Notes: a model not told the origin generated them from the letters alone. DNA of 64,000 nucleotides from Sphingopyxis sp. QXT-31 (GCF_001984035.1 NZ_CP019449.1:2046001-2110000); one strand, 5' to 3'. Shown: positions 34,003 to 43,474, counted from the first letter of the stretch. Translations and numbers: made by a program.

Positions 34003-36588
34003 ATGAGCAACAAGGCTTTTCTGGCGACCTGCCTGTCCACGACCATGCTGGTCGGCTGGCACGCCCCCGCCCTCGCGCAGGATGCCGCGGCCCCCGAGGC
34101 CGAAAGCGGCGGGATCGCCGAGATCGTCGTCACCGCGCAGAAGCGCGCACAGAATCTGCAGGACGTGCCCGTTGCGGTGTCCGCCATCGGCGGCGACGCG
34201 CTCGAAGGCCGCGGGATCACCGAGACCTCTGACCTGATGGGCGCGGTGCCCAGCCTCCAGGTCACCAGTCCCTATGGCAACACCCAGCCCAATTTCGCGC
34301 TGCGCGGCATTTCGGTCGCGAACGAATTTTCCGCGTCCACGGCGTCGCCCGTCGGCGTCTATGTCGATGAAGTCTATCAGAGCTTCCGCGCCAGTCACGG
34401 CCAGCAGCTCTACGACATCGACCGCGTCGAGGTGCTGCGCGGACCGCAAGGCACGCTCTATGGCCGCAACACCACCGGCGGCGCGGTCAGCTTCTTCACG
34501 CGCAAGCCCGAGCTCGACGGCAACAACGGCTATCTGACGCTGGGTTACGGCAATTACGACACCAAGACTGTACAGGGCGCCGCCGAATTCACGCTGGTTC
34601 CCGACGTGCTCGGCATCCGTGTCGCGGGCACGCGCTCGAAGGGCGATGGCTGGCAATTCAACCCCGCGCAGAACCGCCATGTCGGCACCACCGACACGAT
34701 CGGCGGCCGCATCGCGATCCGCTGGAAACCGACCGACCGGCTCGACATCAACCTCAAATTCTACGCCGCGAAGGATGATCCGCTCGGCGCCAACGCCTAT
34801 GCGATCGGCCAGCTCGCGGGCAATCGCGACGCGCTCGGTTATTCGCGCTTCGACCCCGCGCAGAACGGCGGCCGCGCGCTCCGCCGCAACGAGGTGTCGG
34901 CGGACACCGGCGGCACCTATTACACCCGCTCGCAGGGCGCCGCGCTCAACATCAGCTACGAGGCCAGCGACACTGTGACGCTCACCTCGATCACCGGCTT
35001 CGACAAGGGGCGCTATGCGATCGACCCCAATGACTGCGACGGCTCGCCGAACGACCTCTGCGCGATCCGCTTCCGCTCGCGCAGCAAGAATTTCAACCAG
35101 GACTTCCGCCTCGCCTATTCGGACGACAGCCTCGATGTCATCGCGGGCCTCTATTATGGCAAGGACACCGTCAAGACCTCGAACGAGCCCGATTTCTTCG
35201 GGGTGATCCGCCCGCTGCTGCTCGGCGCGGGGCTGCCGGGCAGCTACAATAATGCCGCGGTCGCCACCCCCGATTCGATCGGCATCGTCCCCGCCTTCGC
35301 CGCCGACCCGACGCTCGATCCGACCAATCCCGCCAGCTGCGCGCCCGTCGCGGTCAATCCGAACGGCTTCCTCGACGCGCGCTCGCTGATCGCGCTCCTG
35401 ACCGACATCCAGCTCAACAATTCGGGCGGCGGCGGTTTCGGCGGGGCAATTTCGGCCGCGTGCCGCGCCGCGGGCGCCCCGCCCTTCACGCCGATCCTGG
35501 GCTCGCAGAAATTCGACATCCAGCGTCCGTCGAAGGCGATCTACGGCGACGTCACCTGGACGGCGACCGAGGCGCTGACCATCGCGGTGGGCCTGCGCTA
35601 CACGATGGACAAGGTGAAGTTCCGGAACGGCAGCACGATCCTGTACAGCCTCGACGGCACCACCCCGGTGGTGAACCTCATCCCGTACAGCAATCCCTAT
35701 AATCCCAACCTGCCGACGATGAACCTCAGCAGCAAGGCGAACCGCCTGACCGGGCGCGTCAACGTCAGCTACAAATTCGCCGACGATGTGATGGGATATC
35801 TGCAGTACAGCCGCGGCTATCGCAGCGGCAGCTACAACGGCCTCGCCTATCAGGGCACGAACCAGGTCTATTATATTAAGCCCGAGCAGGTGAACGCCTA
35901 TGAAGGCGGGCTCAAGACGCGCTTCCTCGACCGCCGCGTCCAGCTCAACCTCGCGGGCTTCTATTACGACTATTCGAACCAGCAGACGACGCAGGTTGTC
36001 GGCGCGACGACCTTCACCCGCAGCGCCAACGGCCGCGTCTATGGTGGCGAGGCCGAGCTGACGGTGCAGGCGGCGGACTCGCTCCGTCTCGACGCGACGC
36101 TCGGGCTGCTCAACAGCAAGTACAAGGGCAATGTCGTCGACCCCGCCGATCCCGCGACGCAGTTCACCCGCAACGTCAACGGCAACAGCTTCCCCAACGC
36201 GCCCGAGACCACCTTCACCGCGGGTTTCGAATGGGATGTGTTCGATAGCAATGCCGGCAAGCTGACGCTGCGCGGCGACGCCAATTATATGGGCAAATAT
36301 TATTTCGACTCGTTTGGCGATTACGGGCTCGATCCGTGCGACAAGCCCGGCGCGCCCGGCGCGATCCGCCCGGCGGGGACCGCCTTCACCTGCGGCAACC
36401 CCTCCTATTGGCTGCTCAACAGCCGGCTGACCTATCAGAAGGACAGCTTCTCGGTCAGCGCGTGGGTCAAGAACCTGACCAACAAATATTATTACACCTA
36501 TGGGCTCAACATCGACGTGTTCGGGCTCGACTATCTGAACCGCGGCATGCCGCGCACCTATGGCGTCGAGGCGACGGTGAAATTCTGA
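34003..36588 (+). CDS. TonB-dependent outer-membrane receptor (receptor 3)
   Basis: An 861-residue receptor of a different subclass from those in the alginate locus. A signal peptide (AFLATCLSTTMLVGWHAPALAQ) is followed by TonB-box/plug motifs IAEIVVTAQKRAQNLQDVPVAVSAI and VEVLRGPQGTLYGRNTTGGAVSF, the IutA/FecA-like sphingomonad catabolic type. It ends with YGVEATVKF. The ATG at 34003 is preceded by GGGAGAGACG. It leads a probable operon with an SDR, a saccharopine-dehydrogenase-like protein and an acyl-CoA synthetase. That context suggests uptake of a hydrophobic or aromatic carbon source rather than iron. The substrate is unknown. Confidence 0.92.
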   Translation: MSNKAFLATCLSTTMLVGWHAPALAQDAAAPEAESGGIAEIVVTAQKRAQNLQDVPVAVSAIGGDALEGRGITETSDLMGAVPSLQVTSPYGNTQPNFALRGISVANEFSASTASPVGVYVDEVYQSFRASHGQQLYDIDRVEVLRGPQGTLYGRNTTGGAVSFFTRKPELDGNNGYLTLGYGNYDTKTVQGAAEFTLVPDVLGIRVAGTRSKGDGWQFNPAQNRHVGTTDTIGGRIAIRWKPTDRLDINLKFYAAKDDPLGANAYAIGQLAGNRDALGYSRFDPAQNGGRALRRNEVSADTGGTYYTRSQGAALNISYEASDTVTLTSITGFDKGRYAIDPNDCDGSPNDLCAIRFRSRSKNFNQDFRLAYSDDSLDVIAGLYYGKDTVKTSNEPDFFGVIRPLLLGAGLPGSYNNAAVATPDSIGIVPAFAADPTLDPTNPASCAPVAVNPNGFLDARSLIALLTDIQLNNSGGGGFGGAISAACRAAGAPPFTPILGSQKFDIQRPSKAIYGDVTWTATEALTIAVGLRYTMDKVKFRNGSTILYSLDGTTPVVNLIPYSNPYNPNLPTMNLSSKANRLTGRVNVSYKFADDVMGYLQYSRGYRSGSYNGLAYQGTNQVYYIKPEQVNAYEGGLKTRFLDRRVQLNLAGFYYDYSNQQTTQVVGATTFTRSANGRVYGGEAELTVQAADSLRLDATLGLLNSKYKGNVVDPADPATQFTRNVNGNSFPNAPETTFTAGFEWDVFDSNAGKLTLRGDANYMGKYYFDSFGDYGLDPCDKPGAPGAIRPAGTAFTCGNPSYWLLNSRLTYQKDSFSVSAWVKNLTNKYYYTYGLNIDVFGLDYLNRGMPRTYGVEATVKF

Positions 36589-36673
36589 CGGGTCGCACGC
36601 CCCCCACGGGGCGGGGTCGGCGGGCGATCCTCCTCCCGCCCGTCGGCCCTACCCTCTTTGAGCCAAGGATCAT

Positions 36674-37447
36674 ATGATGATGCGTTTTACGGGAAAAAGC
36701 GTGCTGATCACCGGCGCCGCGCGCGGCATCGGCCTCGCCGCGGCGCAGGAATTTGCGCGCGAGGGCGCGTCGGTGACGATCACCGACATCGACCTCGCCG
36801 AAGCCGAGGCGGCGGCGGCGGCGATCCGCGGCGAAGGACATAAGGCCGAGGCGCGGCGACAGGATGTCGCCGACGAGGCCGCATGGGACGCGCTGATCGC
36901 CGACGTCACCGCGCGGGACGGCGGCCTCGACATCCTCGTCAACAACGCCGGCATGGGCTTCCTCAAATCGGTCGTCGATACTGGCCTCGCCGAATGGCAG
37001 CGGCTGATGGCGGTCAACCTCGAGAGCGTCTTCCTCGGCACCCGCGCCGGGATCAAGTCGATGAAGGACAAGGGCGGCGTCATCGTCAACGTCGCCTCGA
37101 TCGCGGCGAACGTCGCCGAGCCGCTCTTCCCCGCGTACAACGCCAGCAAGGCCGGGGTCGCGATGTTCACCAAGGCCGCCGCGGTCGATTGCGCGCGCAA
37201 GGGCTGGCCGGTGCGCATCAACTCGCTCCACCCCGGTTATTGCGAGACCAAGCTCGTCGTCGACGCGGTCGGTGCGCTCGGCGACGAGGCCGCGGGTTTC
37301 GCCGCCGCGACCGCCGCCGCGATCCCTATGGGGCGCATGGCGACGCCGTACGAGATCGCGCGGCCGCTGCTGTTCCTGGCGAGCGACGACGCGGCGTACA
37401 TGTGCGGCAACGAACTGATCGTCGACGGCGGCTACACCGCGGTCTGA
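36674..37447 (+). CDS. Short-chain dehydrogenase/reductase
   Basis: A 257-residue classical SDR: ITGAARGIGLAAAQEF (cofactor site), VNNAGMGF, VNVASIAANV with the catalytic Ser, YNASKAGVAMFTKAAAVD with Tyr-x-x-x-Lys, and a canonical C-terminus NELIVDGGYTAV. The Asp in TITDIDLAEA after strand two favours NAD+. It probably oxidises a cyclic or steroid-like alcohol, given the catabolic neighbours. An AAGGA ribosome-binding site at 36665-36669 precedes the ATG; three ATGs run in tandem, so the start could be 3-6 bases later. Confidence 0.87.
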   Translation: MMMRFTGKSVLITGAARGIGLAAAQEFAREGASVTITDIDLAEAEAAAAAIRGEGHKAEARRQDVADEAAWDALIADVTARDGGLDILVNNAGMGFLKSVVDTGLAEWQRLMAVNLESVFLGTRAGIKSMKDKGGVIVNVASIAANVAEPLFPAYNASKAGVAMFTKAAAVDCARKGWPVRINSLHPGYCETKLVVDAVGALGDEAAGFAAATAAAIPMGRMATPYEIARPLLFLASDDAAYMCGNELIVDGGYTAV

Positions 37448-37476
37448 CCCAAACCCTTCAGAACAGGACGAACTTT

Positions 37477-38598
37477 ATGAGCAAGAAACCGGTCATCGTC
37501 TATGGCGCCTCGGGCTACACCGGGCGCCTCGTCTGCGAATATCTGCGCGAGCTGGGCATTCCGTTCATCGCCGCGGGGCGCGACAAGAAGCGCGTGCAGG
37601 AGGTGATGGACAAGGTACCCGGCATCGAGACCGCCGACTATGAAGTCGCCGAGGTCGAACACAACGTCGCGGCGCTGACCAAGCTGTTCAAGGGCGCCAG
37701 CGTCGTGTGCAACATGGTCGGCCCCTTCATCAAATATGGCCCCGAAGCGGTCGAGGCCTGCCTCGCCGCGGGCTGCCATTATCTCGACACCACCGGCGAG
37801 CAGGACTGGATGCTGCTGGCGCAGGAAAAATGGGGCGACGCCTTCGCCAAGAAGGGCCTGCTGCTCTCGCCTTGCGTCGCGCATATGTACACCACCGGCG
37901 AGATCGCCGCGAACATCGCGCTCGAGACGATGCCCGGGCTCGACACGCTCGACATGCTCGTGCTGTGGAAGGGTTTTCCCACTTATGCCTCGGTCCAGAC
38001 GATCTTCACCATCCTCAAGGCCGACTGGTATTATCTCGAGAATAATCAGTATGTCCAATGGCCGACGCTGACGACGACCGAGTGCCAAGTCCCCGGCCAG
38101 CACGCCACCGCGCTGACCCTGCCGTGGGGCGGCACCTCGCATCCTTTGTGGTTCAAGAACGACCCGCGCGTGTCGACGGTCAAGGTCTATGGCGGCGTCT
38201 TCGCGCGCGAGGTGATGGATAATGTCGTCGCGATGACCAAGATGGTCGACACCGACATCAAGCCGTTGCCGTTCGAGGAACAGGAAGCCGCGCTGTCAAA
38301 GATGGCCGAGTCTATTCAGGGCGATATGCCGCCGCGCGAGAATTCGCGGCTCAACACCAGCATCGATTCGGTCTATGCCTCGGGCCCGCTCGGCCGCGTG
38401 CATGTGCTGCTCCACGGCAATTGCAACTACAAGCAGACGGGGCTGATGCAGGCCTGGGCCGCCGCGAACCTGCTCCAGCAGGCGCCGCGGCGCACCGGCT
38501 TCGCTTCGGCGTGCCAGGCGTTCGGCCACCGCGAGATTCTCGGCACCTTGCGCCAGTTCGGGCTGGTGCTGAAGCCGATCGTCACGGTCAACGACTGA
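37477..38598 (+). CDS. Saccharopine-dehydrogenase-like NAD(P)-binding protein (DUF5938-type)
   Basis: A 373-residue protein with an N-terminal Rossmann fold, VIVYGASGYTGRLVCEYL, followed by VEHNVAALTKLFKGASVVCNMVGPF and YGPEAVEACLAAGCHYLDTTGEQDW. The last of these is typical of the saccharopine-dehydrogenase-like superfamily that also includes trans-acting enoyl reductases. The C-terminal part is not recognised in detail. It sits 29 bases after the SDR and 13 before the acyl-CoA synthetase. True lysine metabolism is unlikely here; reduction or oxidation of a lipid-like intermediate is more plausible. Function unproven. Confidence 0.8.
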   Translation: MSKKPVIVYGASGYTGRLVCEYLRELGIPFIAAGRDKKRVQEVMDKVPGIETADYEVAEVEHNVAALTKLFKGASVVCNMVGPFIKYGPEAVEACLAAGCHYLDTTGEQDWMLLAQEKWGDAFAKKGLLLSPCVAHMYTTGEIAANIALETMPGLDTLDMLVLWKGFPTYASVQTIFTILKADWYYLENNQYVQWPTLTTTECQVPGQHATALTLPWGGTSHPLWFKNDPRVSTVKVYGGVFAREVMDNVVAMTKMVDTDIKPLPFEEQEAALSKMAESIQGDMPPRENSRLNTSIDSVYASGPLGRVHVLLHGNCNYKQTGLMQAWAAANLLQQAPRRTGFASACQAFGHREILGTLRQFGLVLKPIVTVND

Positions 38599-38611
38599 GG
38601 AGGAGCGCGCA

Positions 38612-40156
38612 ATGCGGCTGGTCGACTGGCTCGACAAGGGGGCGTCGCTGGGCGCCGACGCGCCCTGCCTGACGATGGACGGGCGGAGCCTGTCCTATGC
38701 CGAGGTGCAGGCGCTGACGCACTGCGTCGCGCGCGGGCTGAGTGCGTCGGGCATCCTCCCGGGCCAGCATGTCGCGATCCTGTCGGGCAACGACCCCACC
38801 GCCTTCGCCTGCGTCTTCGCCATCTCGCGCGCCGCCGCCGTCTGGTGTCCGATCAACCCGCGCAACGAGGCGGCCGAGAACGCCTATGTGCTCGACAATT
38901 TCGACTGCACCGCGCTGATCTTCCATTCGAAGTTCGCCGATCTGGTAGACGAATTGCGCGGCCAATTGCCCAAGCTGACGCTGCTCGTCTGCCTCGACGC
39001 CGAACAGGATTTCGCGCCGTCGCTGGCCGAGTGGCTGGCGGGCATCGACGCCAATCCCTTTGCGGCGGCGCCCGTCAGCGACCTCGCAATGCTCCCCGGC
39101 ACCGGCGGCACCACGGGCCACCCCAAGGGGGTGATGCTGACCAATCGCAACCTCGAGGCGATGACCGCGCTGACGCTGATGGGCTATCCTTTCGAAGGGC
39201 GCCCCGTCTATCTCGCGATGGCGCCGCTGACCCATGCGGCGGGCGTGCTCACCTTCCCGATCATGGCGCATGGCGGCGAGGTCGTGATCATGCCCTATCC
39301 CGACATCGGCGAATTCCTCGCGCTCGCCTCGCAACACCGCGCGACGCACACCTTCCTGCCGCCGACCTTGATCTACATGCTGCTCGACCATCCCGCGCTG
39401 CCGGTCACCGACCTCTCGGCGATGCAATGTTTCTGGTACGGCGCCGCACCGATCTCGCCCGCGCGGCTCGCCGAGGCGATCGAGAAGCTCGGCCCGGTGA
39501 TGGCGCAGCTCTTCGGCCAGACCGAGGCGCCGATGATGATCGCGATGATGGCGCCGAAGGACCATCTGAACCCCGACGGATCGGTCGCGCGGCATCGCCT
39601 GTCCTCGGCGGGCAGGCCCGGCCCGCTCGTCCGCGTCGCGATCCTCGACAGCGAAGGGCGCGAACTGCCGCAGGGCGAGCGCGGCGAGATCGTCGTGCGC
39701 GGCAGCCTCGTCATGGACGGCTATTACAAGAACCCCGAAGCGACGGCCGAGGCCACCGTGGACGGCTGGCACCGCACCGGCGACATCGGCTATCTCGACC
39801 CCGACAATTTCCTGTTCATCGTCGACCGGGCGAAGGACATGATCATCACCGGCGGATTCAACGTCTATTCGGCCGAAGTCGAGGCGGCGCTGCTCGCGCA
39901 CCCCGCGGTGCAGGACGGCGCGGTGTTCGGCCTGCCCGACGACAAATGGGGCGAGCGTGTCTGCGCCGTGGTGCAGCTGCGTGCGGGCCAGGACGCCGAC
40001 GCCGACGACATCATCGCCTCCGTCAAAGCCGCGATCGGCAGCGTCAAGGCGCCGAAGGAGCTCGAAATCTGGCCCGACCTGCCGCGCTCGAAGGTCGGCA
40101 AGGTGCTGAAAAAAGATATCCGCGCGGCGAAGCTGGCGGCAGCGAACGACGGCTGA
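38612..40156 (+). CDS. Acyl-CoA synthetase (AMP-binding, ANL superfamily)
   Basis: A 514-residue adenylating enzyme. The P-loop-like motif is LPGTGGTTGHPKGVML (about 164-179), followed by FGQTEAP, HRTGDIGYLDPDNFLFIVDRAKDMIITGGFNVYSAEVE and the C-terminal lysine region RSKVGKVLKKDIR. It forms an acyl-AMP and then the CoA thioester in the cytoplasm. It is last in the receptor-SDR-saccharopine-like-ligase unit, so it probably primes a carboxylated breakdown product for beta-oxidation. FadD3/FadD-like specificity for steroid side chains or branched acids is possible but not shown. Confidence 0.9.
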   Translation: MRLVDWLDKGASLGADAPCLTMDGRSLSYAEVQALTHCVARGLSASGILPGQHVAILSGNDPTAFACVFAISRAAAVWCPINPRNEAAENAYVLDNFDCTALIFHSKFADLVDELRGQLPKLTLLVCLDAEQDFAPSLAEWLAGIDANPFAAAPVSDLAMLPGTGGTTGHPKGVMLTNRNLEAMTALTLMGYPFEGRPVYLAMAPLTHAAGVLTFPIMAHGGEVVIMPYPDIGEFLALASQHRATHTFLPPTLIYMLLDHPALPVTDLSAMQCFWYGAAPISPARLAEAIEKLGPVMAQLFGQTEAPMMIAMMAPKDHLNPDGSVARHRLSSAGRPGPLVRVAILDSEGRELPQGERGEIVVRGSLVMDGYYKNPEATAEATVDGWHRTGDIGYLDPDNFLFIVDRAKDMIITGGFNVYSAEVEAALLAHPAVQDGAVFGLPDDKWGERVCAVVQLRAGQDADADDIIASVKAAIGSVKAPKELEIWPDLPRSKVGKVLKKDIRAAKLAAANDG

Positions 40157-40162
40157 GCCGCG

Positions 40163-40639
40163 TCACTCCTCCTTGGGCTTTGCGCGCCGCCGCTCCCAGA
40201 CGCTTTCGACGAAGCCCAGCACGGTCAGCATCACCACGCTGATCACGCTCGCGATCGCGACGAGCGGCCATTGTGCCGCGCCGCACGCGACCCCGATCAC
40301 CGCCGCGAGCCACAGATGCACCGCGGTGGTGAGGTTTTTCACCTCGCCCTTGCTGAACACGATCAGCCCCGCGCCGATGATCCCGATGAAGGCGCCCGTC
40401 GCCTCGAAGATGCGCAGGGGATCGCCCCCTTCGCCGCCGATCTGGCCATAGAGCGAAATCATCGACACCGTCATCGCCGCCGCGGCGAAGCAGATAAGCC
40501 CATGCGTGCGAAACCCGGCTTCATGTCCGCGCACCTCGCGGTCGAGCCCGAGCAGCAACCCCAGCACCGCCGCCACCCCGAGCCGCGACAGGAGGTCGAG
40601 GTCGATCCAGTGGACGAGTATCGGCGCATTGAGTTCCAT
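40163..40639 (-). CDS. MgtC/SapB-family inner-membrane protein
   Basis: A 158-residue membrane protein: LGVAAVLGLLLGLDREVRGHEAGFRTHGLICFAAAAM is the MgtC/SapB signature. Further hydrophobic segments include IFEATGAFIGIIGAGLIVF and LTTAVHLWLAAVIGVACGAA. Four or five membrane helices are expected. Its C-terminal tail is short, without the MgtC soluble domain. It is convergent with the acyl-CoA synthetase, six bases apart. MgtC relatives affect membrane potential and Mg2+ homeostasis; no Mg2+ leader is visible. Confidence 0.85.
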   Translation of the reverse strand: MELNAPILVHWIDLDLLSRLGVAAVLGLLLGLDREVRGHEAGFRTHGLICFAAAAMTVSMISLYGQIGGEGGDPLRIFEATGAFIGIIGAGLIVFSKGEVKNLTTAVHLWLAAVIGVACGAAQWPLVAIASVISVVMLTVLGFVESVWERRRAKPKEE

Positions 40640-40703
40640 CGCCGGGATAGCGCGGCAGAAGGCGAACGGTTCCGCGCCCGGGGGCTATCAATCTCTTGGG
40701 CGA

Positions 40704-40780
40704 TGGTAGCGGAGGAGGGACTCGAACCCCCGACACGCGGATTATGATTCCGCTGCTCTAACCTGCTGAGCTACTCCGCC
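40704..40780 (-). tRNA. tRNA-Met (anticodon CAT), elongator type
   Basis: A 77-base cloverleaf on the minus strand. The acceptor arm GGCGGAG pairs with CTCCGCT (terminal G-T). The anticodon stem GCGGA/TCCGC has loop ATCATAA. The T-arm includes GTTCGAGTC. CCA is encoded. The anticodon stem lacks the three G-C pairs of initiator tRNA, so elongator Met (or an Ile2 precursor, if modified) is favoured. Confidence 0.95.
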
Positions 40781-40835
40781 CCGAAAGGCCGCCCGCTCGG
40801 GCGAGCAGCGCCTATAGGCAGGCGGCGGGGTCTGG

Positions 40836-41399
40836 TCAATATCCTCTGCGCGGGCCGCGGAAATTGCGGGCGAAGGCGCTTTCCCATGGGCCGCCGCGGT
40901 AGTGAAACGCGGCGAGTCCCGCGATGGCCAGCGGGCGCGGGCGGAAATCGCGGGCGAGGTCGGCCTGCAGGGCATGGGCGGCTTTCGCCGTCACCTTGTT
41001 CTGGACGGTGATGTGGAGTTTGGGCGTGCCGCGGTCCTGCGCGGTGAGCATGCCGGCGAAGCGGTCGGCGATGCGCGCGCGGATTTCCAAGAGTTCGGGG
41101 CTGTCGATGCGGAAGGCGGTGCCGTTCCCTAGCGAATAGACGTCAGCCACTCGCGCCGCGGGCGGGGGCGTGTCGGTGGCGATGGTGCGGATCAGGCCTT
41201 CGAGCTCGGCGAGCGCCGAGGGCGGCAGCTGGTGGAAGAGCGTGATATGCGCGGCAAGATGGTTGCGCTCGGGCGGGAAATTTGCGGTGCGGAGCGCATC
41301 GAAGAGGCGCTGGTCGGCCGCACCCATCGTCGCAGTCACGATGATGGGCGCGGCGCCAGAGATCCGGTCGGGAGGGGGGATGACCGGATCGCCTGTCAC
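40836..41399 (-). CDS. 2'-5' RNA ligase / cyclic phosphodiesterase-like protein
   Basis: A 187-residue 2H-phosphoesterase. Two HxT motifs, HITLFHQL and HITVQNKV, lie in equivalent halves, as expected for a bilobed 2H fold. The first strand is APIIVTATMGAADQRLFDAL. I chose the GTG at 41399 (VTGDPVIPPPD); the ATG-initiated frame from 41501 adds an unlikely basic leader. The family opens 2',3'-cyclic phosphates or cleaves 2'-5' links in RNA. It stands alone between tRNA-Met and an alpha/beta hydrolase. Confidence 0.78.
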   Translation of the reverse strand: MTGDPVIPPPDRISGAAPIIVTATMGAADQRLFDALRTANFPPERNHLAAHITLFHQLPPSALAELEGLIRTIATDTPPPAARVADVYSLGNGTAFRIDSPELLEIRARIADRFAGMLTAQDRGTPKLHITVQNKVTAKAAHALQADLARDFRPRPLAIAGLAAFHYRGGPWESAFARNFRGPRRGY

Positions 41400-41557
41400 G
41401 AGCAGGGATGGGCGCGGCAAGCGGGAGGGGGATGGCCGTCGTCCATGGGACACTCTGTCTCGCTCCCCACCCAGATGGCGAATCCGGCGGAAAATCGCCA
41501 ATCGATAAATTGCATGACAATAATCGTATAAGGCGATGACATATTATTATCCGGGCC

Positions 41558-42310
41558 TTAGGCCGCGTTCCAATGCGCATTCAGCGCCGCGGCGACGACT
41601 TCGGGGCGCTCGGCGATCGCCCAATGGCCGGCCTTTTCAATCACCGTGAGCGGCGTGCCGGTGTTGGCGGCGTAGCGCTGCGCGACCGACAGGTCCACAT
41701 AGGGATCGCCCTCGCCCCAAATCAGCGCGCCCTTCGCCGGCAGCTTCGCGATATCGAGCGCCCAGTCGTGCGCGAAGCTCAGCCCCTTGGCCGAGCGGTA
41801 GAGTTTGAGGATCGCGCGGCGCTTGTCCTTGTTCGCCCATTGCGCCGCTTCTTCCTGCGCAATGTCGGCAGGCATGCCCGCGGCGGCGAGCCCCTTGGCG
41901 AGCTTGGCGGGTTTGCTCAGCGCCATGAACAGCTCGCCGAGGATCGGCGTGTTCCAGATGCGCGCGAGGCGGTGGCCGCGATAGTCGGGCTCGATCACCG
42001 CGTTCGAGATCGCCCAGCTGCGGATGAGGTCGGGGCGCAGCATCGCGACACGCTGCGCGATCAGCGCCCCCCAGTCGTGACCGACGATATCGATCGGGCC
42101 GTGCTTCGCGAACAGGACCTCGGACTGCCCCACCGCCCAGTCGGCATAGGCCTCCTTGGTCGCGGGAAAGCCCGCGGGGAGCGGGCCGGTGAAGCCCGGC
42201 AGCGCAGGGACCGCGACGGGCGTGTCGCCGAGATCGAGCGCGGCGAGCAAAGGTCCCCAGATGAGCGGACTGTCGGGGACGCCGTGGAGGAAGAGTTTGG
42301 CGGTGGTCAT
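41558..42310 (-). CDS. Alpha/beta hydrolase, haloalkane dehalogenase / epoxide hydrolase-like
   Basis: A 250-residue alpha/beta-fold enzyme. The oxyanion strand is FLHGVPDSPLIWGPL, and the nucleophile elbow is IDIVGHDWGALIAQ, with an Asp in the Gly-His-Asp-Trp-Gly motif rather than Ser. A late IEKAGHWAIAERPE supplies the His. An Asp nucleophile is typical of epoxide hydrolases and dehalogenases. There is no signal peptide. The substrate is unknown. Confidence 0.83.
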   Translation of the reverse strand: MTTAKLFLHGVPDSPLIWGPLLAALDLGDTPVAVPALPGFTGPLPAGFPATKEAYADWAVGQSEVLFAKHGPIDIVGHDWGALIAQRVAMLRPDLIRSWAISNAVIEPDYRGHRLARIWNTPILGELFMALSKPAKLAKGLAAAGMPADIAQEEAAQWANKDKRRAILKLYRSAKGLSFAHDWALDIAKLPAKGALIWGEGDPYVDLSVAQRYAANTGTPLTVIEKAGHWAIAERPEVVAAALNAHWNAA

Positions 42311-42314
42311 GGCC

Positions 42315-43457
42315 TTACCCCTTCGTCAGATGGACGATCCAGCTTTGCGCGGTCGGCTCGATCCGCCCCTCGCGATAGCCCCCCGCGAGCAAGGCGGTGT
42401 TCGCATCGGCGCGGACCAGCGTCATATAATTCCACTGGCCGCCGAGGTCGTAGTCGAGCCGCCGGCCGGTGCCGGTCGCGATATCGAAAATCTCGGGCGC
42501 GGTGTCGCCCGCCGCGACGAGCACACGGCCTCCGGGGAGCAGCAGCAGCCCGTCGGCGATCTTGAAGCGCGGGTCGGCGAGATTGCCGGCGGCAACGAAA
42601 CGCCCCGCCGTAGCGTCGTAGCGCTCGACCGAGCGGAGCTTGCCGCCATAGTCGCGAATGTCCGAGCCGCCGACGACCAGCACGTCGCCGTTCGCGAGGC
42701 GCACCGCGCCATGTTTGTAGCGGCCCTCGGCGAGACTGCCTGCGGGAGCGAAGCGCCCGGTCGCGGGGTCGAAGAGCTCGGCGCTGGCGAGCGCGCGGCG
42801 CGGTTCGCGGTCGGGGCGACCGCCGCCCACTATGAGGATGCGGCCGTCGGAGAGTAGCGTGCCCGTCGCCCCGCTGCGCGCGGCGGCGAGCGATCCGGTG
42901 CGGGTCAGCTTGCCCGTCGTGGGGTCGAAGATTTCGGCGTCGGCGCGCACGTCACTGCCGTCATAACCGCCCGCAATCAGGATGCGGCCATCGGCAAGCA
43001 CTGCGACGGTCGGCGCGTTGCGCGGCGCGGCCAGCGCGGGACCGGCGACCGAACGGCCGGTGGCTGGATCGAAGATCTCGGTCGCGGCGCTCACGCGGCC
43101 GTTCACCCAGCCGCCGAGGATCAGCACCTTCCCGCCGGACAGCGCCACTGCCGAGGGCTGGATGCGCGGCGCGAGCAGGCGCCCGGTCGCGGTGACCGTC
43201 ATGCCCGGCGCCTCGATGATGTCGACCGTGGCGCTCGCGGGGCCGGCCTCACAGCCCGCTTCGACGCAGCCGCCGATGGCGAGCAAAGTGCCGCCGCCCG
43301 CCGCGACCAGCTGGTGCGTCGCGCGCGGGGCGCCCAGGCCGGGGCCCTGCTCGAAACGCACGTCGCTCGTCGCCTTCTCGGCCGCGCCGCCGCCGCTCAT
43401 GCAGGCAGCGAGCGCGAGGGTTGCGGCGGATAGTCCCAACAGACGGCGCATCTTCAT
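42315..43457 (-). CDS. Kelch-repeat lipoprotein
   Basis: A 380-residue exported protein with signal peptide and lipobox LAAC (Cys19). The body is a set of kelch-type repeats, each with a GG pair and a following variable strand, such as LSGGKVLILGGWVNGRVSAATEIFDP, LADGRILIAGGYDGSDVRADAEIFDP and LSDGRILIVGGGRPDREP. This predicts a beta-propeller anchored to a membrane and facing the periplasm or outside. It lies five bases from the hydrolase start and 17 bases after mltG, so co-transcription with mltG is likely. Function unknown. Confidence 0.85.
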   Translation of the reverse strand: MKMRRLLGLSAATLALAACMSGGGAAEKATSDVRFEQGPGLGAPRATHQLVAAGGGTLLAIGGCVEAGCEAGPASATVDIIEAPGMTVTATGRLLAPRIQPSAVALSGGKVLILGGWVNGRVSAATEIFDPATGRSVAGPALAAPRNAPTVAVLADGRILIAGGYDGSDVRADAEIFDPTTGKLTRTGSLAAARSGATGTLLSDGRILIVGGGRPDREPRRALASAELFDPATGRFAPAGSLAEGRYKHGAVRLANGDVLVVGGSDIRDYGGKLRSVERYDATAGRFVAAGNLADPRFKIADGLLLLPGGRVLVAAGDTAPEIFDIATGTGRRLDYDLGGQWNYMTLVRADANTALLAGGYREGRIEPTAQSWIVHLTKG

Positions 43458-43474
43458 CCCTCCCCTTCGCGCGG

